A stretch of DNA of 42,308 nucleotides from Desulfuromonas sp. GTDB lineage: Bacteria > Desulfobacterota > Desulfuromonadia > Desulfuromonadales > Geothermobacteraceae. Position 1 is the stretch's first letter, and each line of letters opens with the position of its first letter. The stretch spans positions 1 to 42,308 of the forward strand of contig PKUA01000072.1 of the NCBI GenBank assembly GCA_002868905.1. The letters run 5' to 3'. Below, in pieces: positions 1 through 8,246 of this stretch. The translations under genes were made by a program, and so were the position numbers. The notes beneath the pieces are model-generated. The model ran no database searches. It saw only the letters and a list, made by a program, of their open reading frames with translations, and had not been told where the DNA came from.

Positions 1-171
1 AACTCTCCGTTGTAAATAGTCGTACACGATTGGTTGATGGCCTGGTTATTCCAAGGCGGGCCGCCGGATTGCCGAAGAGAGTAGATATTTCCATTAAGTA
101 GAGTGGCAGGGGGAATGTTTACGTCTGTTTTCGGTTACGGAAATGGGCGTTTATTGTTTATAGAGGTGAGA

Positions 172-1704
172 ATGAAAGAAGGCTTTAAAAAACATCTGAC
201 ACGCAGGAAGTTTTTAAAAGGGTCACTTCTTTTCGGCGTGTCAATAAACTGCGGCAGTCTTCTCGCCGCCTGTGGTGGAGGCGGCGGCGGTGGCGGTAGT
301 TCAAAAACCAGCGGGCCATATACCTCCAACCAGGGGCTTGGCATCATAGACGCCCACTCCCACATCGGAAAATTTTACCGTGAGGAGTTCCGCACCTATT
401 CCCCTGAATATGCGGCCCTGCTGAATTCTGATTTCTGCGTCACGTGTCTGTCGGCTACCGGCGATCACTTGTTTCAGGGCTTTCAAGTCGAAGGGCTGGA
501 CGAAACCGGCCACACCACGGAATCGTTCGCGCGCGCCCATGAGCTGGTGGATGCGGGAATCGCCCAGTTCATCCTGACGCCTGATGACCTGGAGGCGGTT
601 TGCTCAGGTAACCAGCCCCCGGGATTTATCCTGACCATGGAGGGCGCGGATCCCCTGGCCGGAAACCTTGATTATCTTGATCGCTTCTATGAAATGGGGA
701 TACGGTCCATAACTCTGATCCACTATCATAATAATGAACTCGGGGATGTGCAGACGGTCTGGAGAGGGGACTCCGGTCCCTTTATAGGGGGGCTGACCGA
801 ATTCGGGCAGCAGGTGATCCAGCGCATGGAGCAACTCGGCATGCTGGTCGATGTGACCCATGCGAGCAGCGACACCCTTGCCGGGATCCTCGACGTGGTC
901 ACAAAGCCGATTATCGACACCCACACCGGGCCCCGCTACAGCTCGAATTTGCCTCGACTGCGAACCTGGGACGAACTTGAAGCGATTGCGGCCACGGGTG
1001 GCCTTGTTGGTTCATGGCCTATCAAAATGGACAACCTTCAGCGACAGACGATTGATGACTGGGGTGACGAAATCCTCGATATGGTTGATCGTCTCGGTGT
1101 TGATCATGTCTGTGTCGGCACAGATGCAGATGGTCTCCCCAGTCTGGTCGATGGTTACGAATCGATCTCAGATCTTTATAAACTGGGGAATTATCTAATC
1201 AATGGAGGACTGACCGAAGTTGACGTGCTTGCCATCTTCGGCGGAAACCTGCAAAGACTCTATGCGGACATCCTGTCCCCGGTAAATCCGGGCATTAATA
1301 ACCTGTGCAAAATCAGAATCAGAATTCAGTCAAACTCGGATTTCGCTTTGCTCTTTTTGGTCGAAGGAGGACGCTGGTTCAGGGCCGAGGAGATATCGGC
1401 CAGTCCATCTGCTTCCGAAATAAGGATTGTACAGGAAGAGCAACTCACTCAGATCAACCAGAATATTGATCTGGCAAACCAGAAGAATGAAGTTGAATTG
1501 ATTGTCGATGTGCGCCTCGCACGATTCAATGCCGATCCCGAGGTTGTCTTTAGACTGGAAAAAGGTGGAATCGGTGATATGACCGTCGAGATAGTTAATG
1601 GGGCAGGCCAGGTAGTTGATGCTTTGACCTGGTTTGAAGGTGATCCTGGAGTTGATGATGCAAAGCTTTTTGCCGTGGCGACGAACAATTTGTTGCGATG
1701 CTGA
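172..1704 (+). CDS. Tat-exported M19 (renal dipeptidase-like) lipoprotein
   Basis: Probable extracytoplasmic metallo-dipeptidase or amidohydrolase of family M19, 510 aa. I start at ATG 172, preceded by GAGGTGAG; an in-frame start at 103 would only bury the signal. Residues 10-17 read TRRKFLKG (twin-arginine), followed by a hydrophobic stretch and LAAC at 31-34, a lipobox, then eight glycines (35-42) as a linker. M19 landmarks follow in order: DAHSH (60-64), TMEGADPL, a LIH histidine, VDVTH, a downstream DTHTGPR and GTDADG. Family members usually have His-x-Asp at the first metal site; here it is His-x-His. About 135 residues after the catalytic domain are not explained by M19 and I do not recognise them. 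No close plus-strand neighbour; a terminator follows. The M19 fold is well supported; the substrate is unknown. Confidence 0.82.
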   Translation: MKEGFKKHLTRRKFLKGSLLFGVSINCGSLLAACGGGGGGGGSSKTSGPYTSNQGLGIIDAHSHIGKFYREEFRTYSPEYAALLNSDFCVTCLSATGDHLFQGFQVEGLDETGHTTESFARAHELVDAGIAQFILTPDDLEAVCSGNQPPGFILTMEGADPLAGNLDYLDRFYEMGIRSITLIHYHNNELGDVQTVWRGDSGPFIGGLTEFGQQVIQRMEQLGMLVDVTHASSDTLAGILDVVTKPIIDTHTGPRYSSNLPRLRTWDELEAIAATGGLVGSWPIKMDNLQRQTIDDWGDEILDMVDRLGVDHVCVGTDADGLPSLVDGYESISDLYKLGNYLINGGLTEVDVLAIFGGNLQRLYADILSPVNPGINNLCKIRIRIQSNSDFALLFLVEGGRWFRAEEISASPSASEIRIVQEEQLTQINQNIDLANQKNEVELIVDVRLARFNADPEVVFRLEKGGIGDMTVEIVNGAGQVVDALTWFEGDPGVDDAKLFAVATNNLLRC

Positions 1705-1789
1705 TCCCGCCCGACTCAGCTCCTCGGCGGATGCCGTGATGGTCCTTAGCTTCGGTAAATTGAAACCACAATCTATATAGCCACACATG

Positions 1790-1815
1790 GCCCATCCTTC
1801 GGGATGGGCTTTTTT
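1790..1815 (+). terminator. Rho-independent terminator after the M19 gene
   Basis: Perfect 8-bp stem GCCCATCC / GGATGGGC with a TTCG tetraloop, directly followed by six T. It lies 86 bp beyond the stop codon of the dipeptidase-like gene. Confidence 0.9.
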
Positions 1816-2198
1816 ATGGCAGAAGTGTCGATCCGAATCCTGCCGCAAGAACAAACGTTCTGAATAGGAGGTGCCCTTCTTAGGTTAACAGTCATGGGTC
1901 ATTTCCTTTTGGGCACTGGTTGCATTCCATTGAAAATAGGGTTCCTAAGACAATTTGAGGCGATATTTTCTTGGATTTCGTTTAAACGATTGGAAATTTA
2001 TTAGAATTTTTGCTTAAATAGAGCCCGTGATTGGGAGGTCGGTCGTTTGGACTTGCACACGGGGGAGGCTTGCTTTCAGACCGTGAGAACAGATATTTTA
2101 CGGGGAGTTCGACGGTCGCAGGGAAAAACGGGTGCCGGTCAAGATCATCGTCGAGTGATCCGGTTGAGTCGCAGGCGGCCCTAGGCGGGGAGAGAACC
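1816..2198. other. Noncoding gap before the ferritin-like operon
   Basis: I see no convincing gene here. The stretch 1975-2020 is AT-rich and could hold a promoter (for example TTGGAA at 1990 with TAAATA at 2015, but the spacing of 19 is poor). GAAC-N4-GTTC at 1849-1860 and a CCCGTG/CACGGG repeat around 2023-2065 are the only symmetric elements I noted. About 180 nt of GC-richer leader separate the AT-rich part from the next start codon. Confidence 0.4.
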
Positions 2199-2363
2199 AT
2201 GGAGACCATCAAGACGGCAAGCTTCGAATATCTGGTTGATCTGGCCAAGGAGAAAGACGAGGGAGGATACCTTTTCACCCTTGACGGCTCCGACTACCAT
2301 ATCAACGATGTCCTGGAAATATCCAAAATTGCCGAGCGGCATGGTTATATCGTAATTTACTGA
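2199..2363 (+). CDS. Small acidic protein (54 aa) ahead of the ferritin-like gene
   Basis: A 54-residue protein starting METIKTASFEYL. I chose ATG 2199 because of the purine-rich GGGGAGAGA just upstream; the reading frame is open further upstream but without convincing coding character. It is rich in Asp, Glu, Tyr and Ile, has no cysteine, no membrane segment and no signal peptide. Its stop is 12 bp before the ferritin-like gene's ATG, with that gene's AAAGGAG in the gap, so the two are almost certainly one transcript. I do not recognise the family. The tight coupling suggests a partner or regulator of the diiron protein, which is inference. Confidence 0.68.
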   Translation: METIKTASFEYLVDLAKEKDEGGYLFTLDGSDYHINDVLEISKIAERHGYIVIY

Positions 2364-2375
2364 AAAGGAGAGATC

Positions 2376-2852
2376 ATGAGCGACGAATCAGCAGTCTGTT
2401 ATACCTATGAAGCGGCCCTGGAACTGGCGATTGAAATGGAGAACGAGGGCTTCCGGCACTATCTGGACGGCATCAAGAAACTCAAGGACAAGGACGCCAA
2501 GGAATTGATGCGGGAGATGGCTCTGGAAGAGCTGGAGCATAAGCACGCGCTGGAGAAGGCGTTGCTCGGTGGTTACATGGGAGGAGGGCACGCCCTCGAT
2601 AAGGAGGTGCCGACCATGAACCTCGATTACGTGTTCCATAAGGAAGAACTCAGCCCGGAAGCCAGCATGCAGGATGCCGTCGCTTATGCCATCCATCAGG
2701 AGAAAATGGCGCTTTATTTCTACAAGCGGATGGGGAAGGGGTGTGAAGGCGCGCCGATGGGGAACCTGTTCGAACGTCTCGCCAACGACGAGTCGCGCCA
2801 CATGCAGAAGCTTGAGGACCTTTACGAACGGATGTTCATGCCGGAGAACTGA
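2376..2852 (+). CDS. Ferritin-like (rubrerythrin-type) diiron protein
   Basis: A 158-aa four-helix protein of the rubrerythrin/COG1633 ferritin-like group. It carries the diiron pattern: Glu22 in helix 1 (IEMENEGF), EELEH with Glu52 and His55 in helix 2, a Glu in helix 3 (IHQEKMALYFY), and DESRH in helix 4. There is no C-terminal rubredoxin domain, so it is an erythrin-only form. Such proteins are associated with peroxide handling or iron oxidation in anaerobes; the exact reaction here is not visible. Start ATG 2376 has AAAGGAG at 2364-2370. It is the second gene of a two-gene unit and ends in a strong terminator. Confidence 0.9.
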   Translation: MSDESAVCYTYEAALELAIEMENEGFRHYLDGIKKLKDKDAKELMREMALEELEHKHALEKALLGGYMGGGHALDKEVPTMNLDYVFHKEELSPEASMQDAVAYAIHQEKMALYFYKRMGKGCEGAPMGNLFERLANDESRHMQKLEDLYERMFMPEN

Positions 2853-2879
2853 TCTGCGGGTAAGTTGTTAATTGGTTTA

Positions 2880-2912
2880 ACAAAAGGCACCGGTTTTCGG
2901 TGCCTTTTGTCG
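2880..2912 (+). terminator. Terminator after the ferritin-like gene
   Basis: Perfect 13-bp stem (2880-2892 with 2898-2910) around a 5-nt loop. The stem begins ACAAAAGG and closes CCTTTTGT, so it supplies A-rich and T-rich flanks for both directions. It lies 27 bp after the stop codon. Confidence 0.88.
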
Positions 2913-2979
2913 TTTATAAATCTTGAGAAAGTCAGATGTTTGAGGTCCGGCTTCTGTTCCGGATTCGGGTTCTGGGGGC

Positions 2980-2985
2980 TATAAT
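2980..2985 (+). promoter_or_regulatory. Candidate sigma-70 -10 box for srkA
   Basis: A perfect TATAAT hexamer stands between the preceding terminator and srkA. The -35 region at the right distance (TTCCGG at 2957-2962) is poor. It would give a leader of roughly 125 nt. Confidence 0.4.
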
Positions 2986-3115
2986 CTTCCCTGCGCGTGC
3001 CGCAACCTGAACCGTGCGTTTAACAGGTCTGGTCCTGGGGCGTCCTGGAAAATTCCGATTGTCCGGCCCGGGTTGAAAGCGTATGCTGCAACGAGGAAAG
3101 GATGAATGATCCGAC

Positions 3116-4102
3116 ATGGAACAGTCTCACCCGTTTGATAAGTTGACACCCGATTTCGTCATGGATGCCGTCGAGGCATGCGGCTACCAATGCGATTGCC
3201 GCACCTTCGCTCTGAACAGTTATGAGAACCGTGTTTACCAGGTCGGGGTTGAAGACCACGAACCGTTGATCGCCAAATTTTACCGGCCCGATCGTTGGTC
3301 TGTCGAGCAGATTTTGGAGGAACACCAGTTCTGTTTCGACCTGGTCGAACAGGAACTCCCGGTGGTTGCGCCCTGGCGTAACGGAACCGGCGAGAGCCTG
3401 TTTGTTTACGGCCCATTCCATTACGCGCTGTTCCCACGCCGTGGCGGTCATGCCCCTGAGTTTGACAACCTCGACAATTTGCTGGTCCTCGGCCGGTTTA
3501 TGGGGCGTATTCATCTTCAGGGGAGGCGGCGCGATTATCGACATCGGCCCAGGCTTGATTGCAACAGTTTCGGCAGGGTCCCGGTGGACCTGATCCGGGA
3601 GCAGTTCATCCCGTCCGAATACCGCGACAATTATGCGGCCTCGACCGAAGCGCTGCTGTCCAGGATGGAGCAGATTGTTGGTGATATCCCTGATTTAAAG
3701 TACATCCGTGGGCATGGCGACTGTCACAGCGGCAACATTCTCTGGCGGCACGACTCCCTCTGGTTCGTCGATTTTGATGATACCCGCATGGCCCCCGCCA
3801 TCCAGGACCTCTGGATGCTGTTGTCCGGAGATCGCCCGCGTCAGGAGGCACAGTTGCAGAAAATCCTCGAAGGTTACATGCAGTTCTGCGACTTCGACCT
3901 GCGCGAACTCAGACTGATCGAGGTACTGCGGACCCTTCGAATGCTGCACTACTCGGCCTGGTTGGCCTCTCGTTGGGACGACCCGGCTTTTCCTGCCAGT
4001 TTCCCCTGGTTCAACACCATGACCTACTGGGGCCAGCACCTGCTTGAGCTGCGGGAACAACTCGCCGCATTGCACGATGAACCCTTGGCTCTGCAGGTTT
4101 GA
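3116..4102 (+). CDS. srkA: Stress response kinase SrkA (YihE/RdoA)
   Basis: Ser/Thr protein kinase of the aminoglycoside-phosphotransferase-like fold, 328 aa, the same length I recall for Escherichia coli SrkA. The catalytic loop reads RGHGDCHSGN with Asp202, and the metal-binding motif VDFDD has its first Asp at 219. The N-terminal NSYENRVYQVG is the nucleotide-binding region. In E. coli the protein acts in the Cpx/stress response and counters MazF-linked killing; that role is carried over by homology only. Start ATG 3116 follows GAGGAAAGG, at slightly long spacing. ArfB begins 9 bp after the stop, so they are probably co-transcribed. Confidence 0.92.
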   Translation: MEQSHPFDKLTPDFVMDAVEACGYQCDCRTFALNSYENRVYQVGVEDHEPLIAKFYRPDRWSVEQILEEHQFCFDLVEQELPVVAPWRNGTGESLFVYGPFHYALFPRRGGHAPEFDNLDNLLVLGRFMGRIHLQGRRRDYRHRPRLDCNSFGRVPVDLIREQFIPSEYRDNYAASTEALLSRMEQIVGDIPDLKYIRGHGDCHSGNILWRHDSLWFVDFDDTRMAPAIQDLWMLLSGDRPRQEAQLQKILEGYMQFCDFDLRELRLIEVLRTLRMLHYSAWLASRWDDPAFPASFPWFNTMTYWGQHLLELREQLAALHDEPLALQV

Positions 4103-4111
4103 CGAGGCTGG

Positions 4112-4537
4112 ATGATGTCTGAGGGATTGCGAATTGATCGCCATAACCGGATCTGCCCGGCCGAATTAAGCTGGCAGGTGATGACCGCCCAGGGGAGCGG
4201 CGGGCAGAACGTCAACAAGGTGGCGACCGCTGTGCAGCTCAGGTTCGACATCCGGGCATCTTCCCTGCCGGAAGGGTGGAAGCAGCGGCTGCTCCGCCTG
4301 CCGGACCAGCGGATCACCCGAGATGGCGTGGTGGTTATCAGGGCTCAGCAGCACAGGACCCAGCAACGGAACCGGCAGGACGCCCTCCAGCGACTGAAGG
4401 AGCTTGTCCTCCGGGCGAAAGAGGAACCGAAGCGACGGACGGCGACCCGGCCGACCAGGGCGGCGAAGGAAAAAAGACTCGAGAAGAAAGCACAGCGCAG
4501 CCGAGTCAAGTCATTACGGAGACGTGTCGACGATTGA
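4112..4537 (+). CDS. arfB: Alternative ribosome-rescue factor / peptidyl-tRNA hydrolase ArfB (YaeJ)
   Basis: Release-factor-like hydrolase of 141 aa that frees ribosomes stalled without a stop codon by cleaving peptidyl-tRNA. The diagnostic GSGGQNVNK has the GGQ at residues 30-32. The C-terminal tail from about residue 100 is very rich in Arg and Lys, matching the basic tail that enters the empty mRNA channel in ArfB. No codon-recognition domain is present, which separates it from RF1/RF2. Two adjacent ATGs (4112 and 4115) make the exact start uncertain by one residue; GAGG lies upstream. Located 9 bp after srkA. Confidence 0.93.
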   Translation: MMSEGLRIDRHNRICPAELSWQVMTAQGSGGQNVNKVATAVQLRFDIRASSLPEGWKQRLLRLPDQRITRDGVVVIRAQQHRTQQRNRQDALQRLKELVLRAKEEPKRRTATRPTRAAKEKRLEKKAQRSRVKSLRRRVDD

Positions 4538-4562
4538 GCGGTGCAGCTTCGGTCCGCCGGGT

Positions 4563-4568
4563 TATAAT
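4563..4568 (+). promoter_or_regulatory. Candidate -10 box before the GFA-like gene
   Basis: TATAAT stands about 65 bp before the next start codon. No good -35 is seen at 16-18 bp (TTGAGC at 4534 is 23 bp away). Confidence 0.3.
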
Positions 4569-4631
4569 TGAAGCCAGTGATTCATCCGGTTGCCGCGAAT
4601 CAATCCTTAAACCACATAAGAGGGTGAGCAA

Positions 4632-5072
4632 ATGGGCCACTTCCACACCTTGAAGGGCAGCTGTCATTGCGGCAATGTCCGCTACGATTACGATTCCCCG
4701 GTCCCTTCCGCGGACATCAATATCAGGAGATGCGATTGCACCTTCTGCCAGAAACAGGGGGCATTTTATACATCCCACCCCGATGGTCGATTGCGTGTCA
4801 CCGTCAAGGACCAGGGAATGATTCGAAAATACCGCTTTGCGTCCTTGACCAGCGAAACCTGGGTCTGCACCAAGTGCGGGGTCTTCCCGTTTTTCACCTG
4901 TGATCTTGAAGGGCGGCTCTACGCCGTCCTCAACGTGAACACACTAGACGATTTTCAATTCAATCGCATGACCGTACCGACCCTCTCTCTTGGCGATGAC
5001 CCGGTGGAAAAACGACTCGCCAGAAGAGTTCGCGCCTGGATTGGTGATGTCCGGATCGAATTCGAAAATTAG
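4632..5072 (+). CDS. GFA/CENP-V-type zinc protein
   Basis: A 146-aa protein with the cysteine layout of the GFA family (glutathione-dependent formaldehyde-activating enzyme and relatives). It has CHCG near residue 11, CDCTFC near 34-39, and CTKCG near 80, enough for the two zinc sites of the fold. Many GFA-family members are not true glutathione/formaldehyde enzymes, so no reaction should be assumed. The start is ATG 4632 with GAGGGTGAG upstream. The last 26 bp overlap the proposed start of the DCC-family pseudogene, suggesting the two were translationally coupled. Confidence 0.85.
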   Translation: MGHFHTLKGSCHCGNVRYDYDSPVPSADINIRRCDCTFCQKQGAFYTSHPDGRLRVTVKDQGMIRKYRFASLTSETWVCTKCGVFPFFTCDLEGRLYAVLNVNTLDDFQFNRMTVPTLSLGDDPVEKRLARRVRAWIGDVRIEFEN

Positions 5073-5442
5073 TCGAGATTACTCTCTCACGATCTATTAT
5101 GACGGGGGATGCAGAGTCTGTCATGCCGAGATGGGGCACTATCGGCGACTCAACCCGGACGGGAGGTTTCAATTCGTTGATTTCTCCCATGCGGATTTCA
5201 TGCCTGACGACAGCACCTCCGAGCCGGAGGCGCTGCGCCGGGCGTTGCATGTCCGGGACGCGGCCTGAGAAACCTACACCGGTGTGGACGATTTTTTGCA
5301 GATCTGGAGCGCCTTTCCCTCGACCAGCCGCTACCCGACATTGGCACGGATTGTCAGCCTGCCGGTTGTCTACCCGCTCTCCAGACTCGGGTACGCCCTG
5401 TTCGCCCGTTATCGACCTCTTCTGCCGCGACGACGCTGTTGA
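5047..5442 (+). pseudogene. DCC-family thiol-disulfide oxidoreductase (DUF393), interrupted by TGA
   Basis: The first 73 codons encode the N-terminal half of a DCC-family protein, with YYDGGCRVC supplying the hallmark Asp and CxxC. TGA at 5266-5268 stops the frame. Immediately after it the same frame stays open to 5442 and reads the missing C-terminal half (GVDDFLQIWSAFP, then LPVVYPLSRLGYALFARYRP), including the Gly-Val-Asp-x-Phe and aromatic/Arg pattern of the family. The whole, about 131 codons, is full family length. A single substitution in a glycine codon (GGA to TGA) would explain it. It may be a true pseudogene or a base-calling error. Confidence 0.8.
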
Positions 5443-5548
5443 CTTGTATGGATCGTATTTTGCAATCGTTTAACTTGGAATGTTCTCGTGATACCAGAAG
5501 TTTTAGCTTGATATTGACAATAAACTATCCGCCAGGGAGGGCTTCGCT

Positions 5549-7084
5549 ATGCAGGAAAAGCTGACCTACAATGTTTTCTGTCAGCAGGTCGCCGCGAAAA
5601 CGCCGCTTATTTTCATAACCACGGACAATGAAAGTCGCACCGAGGCCCTGATCACCCGCGCCGCGCTGCAGGGGATCAAGGGGATGCCCGGTCCGATGGA
5701 GTGGAATTGCACCACCGGTTTTCCAGGGATCGACGGGACGGTCGACCCGCAGCAGGCTTTGCGATACGTTCTGGAGCACGAGGGGCACGGCATATTTCTT
5801 TTCAAGGACATGACCTGGTTCTGGGAGGACAACCCGTTCCTGCAGCGGATGTTGAAGGATTTCGCCGCCATAAAACGACAGGCGACCAAGGTTATGGTCT
5901 TTGTCGCCGCAGAAATTTCGATCCCTGCGACGCTCAGAGAAGACTTCCTGATCCTGCATCACGCGCTTCCCGACCGGGAGGAAATCCACGCCCATCTCCA
6001 GACCAAGCGACAGAAGGATACCTTTCTCAAGGACCTGCTGGATGATGACGACAAACTCGCAGCGTTGACGGTTGCCGGTCAGGGCCTTGATATCGCCGAC
6101 ATCGACCGCGCCCTGCGCCTGGCGCGGGTCGCCAAGGACATGACCCTGGAGCGGGTCAATAACAATCTTCTCCAGGTCAAGCAGCAGATTCTGAACAAGA
6201 GCGGGATCATGGAGTTCGTCGACAACGATGTCAAATCGAACCAGGTCGGCGGACTGCAGGCGCTCAAGGCCTGGATGGCCAAGCGTGAATCGGCCTTCGG
6301 CCTCAAAGAACTTAACAGCGGTCGCAACCTGCCCAAAGGCGTGCTGATGATGGGGATCAGCGGATGTGGAAAAAGCCTGTTCGTCAAGGCGATCGCCGAC
6401 CGATGGAGGTTGCCGCTGATTCGTCTCGACATGGCGACAGTCTATTCCGGCGCTTACGGTTCGCCTGAGAGCAGTCTGCGCAAGGCGTGTCAGACGGCCG
6501 AGGCATTGTCTCCCTGTGTCCTCTGGATCGATGAAATCGAAGCGGGGATCAGCTCGCAGGGTTTCAAGGCTGAAGGGGGAGCCGCCTCTCGCGTGCTCGG
6601 GTATTTCCTGACCTGGATGCAGGAGAAGCGTCATCCGGTTTTCGTTGCCGCCACCGCCAACGCTATCGAGTTGCTTCCGGCCGAGGTGCTCCGCAAGGGA
6701 CGCTTTGACGAGATCTTTTACGTGACCCTGCCCGGTGTGGTCGAGAGGGAAGATATTTTCCGGATACACTTGAAAAAACGCAGCTTCGATCCGGAAAAAT
6801 TCAATGTATCAATCCTCTCTCACTCGAGTAAGGGGTTTTCCGGGGCGGAAATAGAGCAGGCTGTCGCCAGCGCCTCGTTCGAAGCGATGGCCGACAAAAG
6901 GGAGATGGAACAGAAGGACCTGACCGAGGCGATCAGCTCAACGGTTCCGCTTTCCGTTACCATGGCGGAGCAGATCAAGAAGATCGAGGCGTGGGCGTTC
7001 AAGCGGGCCGTTCCGGCCAGCGGTGTCGAAACCGCAAAGAGTCCGGTCGCGCCTGAACCGGAGGAGGGGGTCAGTCAAGTTTGA
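5549..7084 (+). CDS. AAA ATPase of the Ycf46 type
   Basis: A 511-aa protein with an N-terminal domain of about 230 residues that I associate with Ycf46-like proteins, then one AAA module. Walker A is GISGCGKS at 269-276; Walker B is LWIDEIE with Asp328-Glu329. A later segment (FVAATANAIELLP, then RKGRFDEIFYV) matches sensor 1 and the arginine-finger region of the AAA clade close to FtsH and CDC48. There is no protease or transmembrane domain. Ycf46 has been linked to photosynthesis regulation in cyanobacteria; the role here is unknown. AGGGAGGG precedes ATG 5549. Its 3' end overlaps rlmI by 14 bp, tail to tail. Confidence 0.85.
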   Translation: MQEKLTYNVFCQQVAAKTPLIFITTDNESRTEALITRAALQGIKGMPGPMEWNCTTGFPGIDGTVDPQQALRYVLEHEGHGIFLFKDMTWFWEDNPFLQRMLKDFAAIKRQATKVMVFVAAEISIPATLREDFLILHHALPDREEIHAHLQTKRQKDTFLKDLLDDDDKLAALTVAGQGLDIADIDRALRLARVAKDMTLERVNNNLLQVKQQILNKSGIMEFVDNDVKSNQVGGLQALKAWMAKRESAFGLKELNSGRNLPKGVLMMGISGCGKSLFVKAIADRWRLPLIRLDMATVYSGAYGSPESSLRKACQTAEALSPCVLWIDEIEAGISSQGFKAEGGAASRVLGYFLTWMQEKRHPVFVAATANAIELLPAEVLRKGRFDEIFYVTLPGVVEREDIFRIHLKKRSFDPEKFNVSILSHSSKGFSGAEIEQAVASASFEAMADKREMEQKDLTEAISSTVPLSVTMAEQIKKIEAWAFKRAVPASGVETAKSPVAPEPEEGVSQV

Positions 7085-8246
7085 GCACGGCGCATTTGAG
7101 GTAGTCGGTTTCAGGGCAGCTCAAAAGGACCGGGTGGTCAAAGGACTGGCCGCGCACTTCCAGCAGTGTCGCCCGGCGACCGGCTTGCCGGGCAGCCTTG
7201 CGCAGTAATTCGAGAAATGCATCGCGCTGCATGTGATGTGAGCAGGAGCAGGAGAAGATATAACCCCCAGGTTCGATAAGCTCCATTGCCCGCCGGTTGA
7301 TGGTCAGGTAACCACGCATCGCTTCGACGAGTTTCTTTTTGCTTTTGACGAAGGCTGGTGGGTCGAGCACAACGGTGCCGAACCGTTGCTTCCGTTTCTG
7401 CAGGTTACGCAGCAGGTCAAAGACGTCGGCCTGTTCAAACTGGCAGAGATGGTCGAGGTAGTTGGCTGAGGCATTCTCCTGCGCAAGTTCGATCGCGTCG
7501 GGTGAAATGTCGATCCCGGTCACTTCTGTCGCACCGAAACGGCCGGCATGGACCGACCAGCTTCCCGAGTAACAAAAAAGATCGAGGACTTTTCGTCCCT
7601 CGACCCGCCCCTTGAGGGCGAGATGGTTCTCTTTCTGGTCAAGGAAGTGGCCGGTTTTCTGGCCGCCGACCACGTCGATTTTAAACCGTAGGCCATGTTC
7701 GGTGATGGCCAGGGTTTCCGGCAGGGTCCCATAGAGGAGTTCCACCGCCTGCGGTAAGCCCTCGAGACCCCTGACGGCAACGTCGTTGCGGGCGAGAATC
7801 GCCTTCGGTTTCAACAGTTCGACCAGGGCCTGGACAATCAAATCCCGTCGCAGGTCCATGCCGAGGGTCAGCAATTGCACCACCAGCACGTCCTCAAACA
7901 GGTCGACCACTAACCCCGGGAGCCCGTCACTCTCTCCGAAAACAAGACGCAATGCCCGACAGCCGGGATAGAGCTGACTTCGATACTCCAGGGCCGTTTC
8001 GAGGCGCGAATGAAAAAAATCGACGTGGTCGATCGATTCACCGGGGGGAGCGAGAATCCGCGCCGCGATCAGAGAGTGCGGGTTGTAGTATGCCACGCCG
8101 AAACGGTTGCCGGAGGGGGAACAGACCTCCAGAGTGCAGCCGGGTTCGACATCGCCGACAATCTCTTGGATTTCGTTACTGAAGATCCACGGGTGTCCAC
8201 CCTGGACACGACGGATGTGCCCAGGCTTGAGAACGAGGCGGGTCAT
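7071..8246 (-). CDS. rlmI: 23S rRNA (cytosine-C5) methyltransferase, RlmI-like
   Basis: SAM-dependent RNA methyltransferase of 391 aa. The N-terminal PUA-like domain includes GHPWIFSNEI. The Rossmann domain has DLFCYSGSWS as the SAM motif I, TGIDISPDAI as motif II, and VLDPPAF followed by a SCSCSH motif, the pair of features used by RNA m5C enzymes of the RlmI/RlmO group. E. coli RlmI modifies C1962 of 23S rRNA; position specificity here is by homology. The start codon overlaps the ArsR gene's stop as ATGA (8243-8246), so expression is coupled to that regulator. The last 14 bp overlap the AAA ATPase gene on the other strand. Confidence 0.9.
   Translation of the reverse strand: MTRLVLKPGHIRRVQGGHPWIFSNEIQEIVGDVEPGCTLEVCSPSGNRFGVAYYNPHSLIAARILAPPGESIDHVDFFHSRLETALEYRSQLYPGCRALRLVFGESDGLPGLVVDLFEDVLVVQLLTLGMDLRRDLIVQALVELLKPKAILARNDVAVRGLEGLPQAVELLYGTLPETLAITEHGLRFKIDVVGGQKTGHFLDQKENHLALKGRVEGRKVLDLFCYSGSWSVHAGRFGATEVTGIDISPDAIELAQENASANYLDHLCQFEQADVFDLLRNLQKRKQRFGTVVLDPPAFVKSKKKLVEAMRGYLTINRRAMELIEPGGYIFSCSCSHHMQRDAFLELLRKAARQAGRRATLLEVRGQSFDHPVLLSCPETDYLKCAVLKLD

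Noticed and set aside
1848-1861. AGAACAAACGTTCT, resembling a Gram-positive LexA (Cheo) box
   Set aside because: Short repeat, wrong lineage for that consensus, and no SOS gene or promoter in position.
1908-1924. Sigma-54 promoter (TGGGCACTGGTTGCA) upstream of the small-protein/ferritin-like genes
   Set aside because: GG and GC are 9 bp apart, not the required 10, and it is about 275 bp from the gene.
5266-5268. TGA in the DCC-family gene as a selenocysteine codon
   Set aside because: The position aligns with a non-redox glycine-type site after the CxxC, and I see no SECIS-like stem directly downstream.
5525-6769. Long minus-strand open frame (414 codons) opposite the AAA ATPase gene
   Set aside because: It is a shadow frame from GC-biased third positions: no ribosome site, low-complexity-like composition, and the plus strand carries clear AAA motifs.
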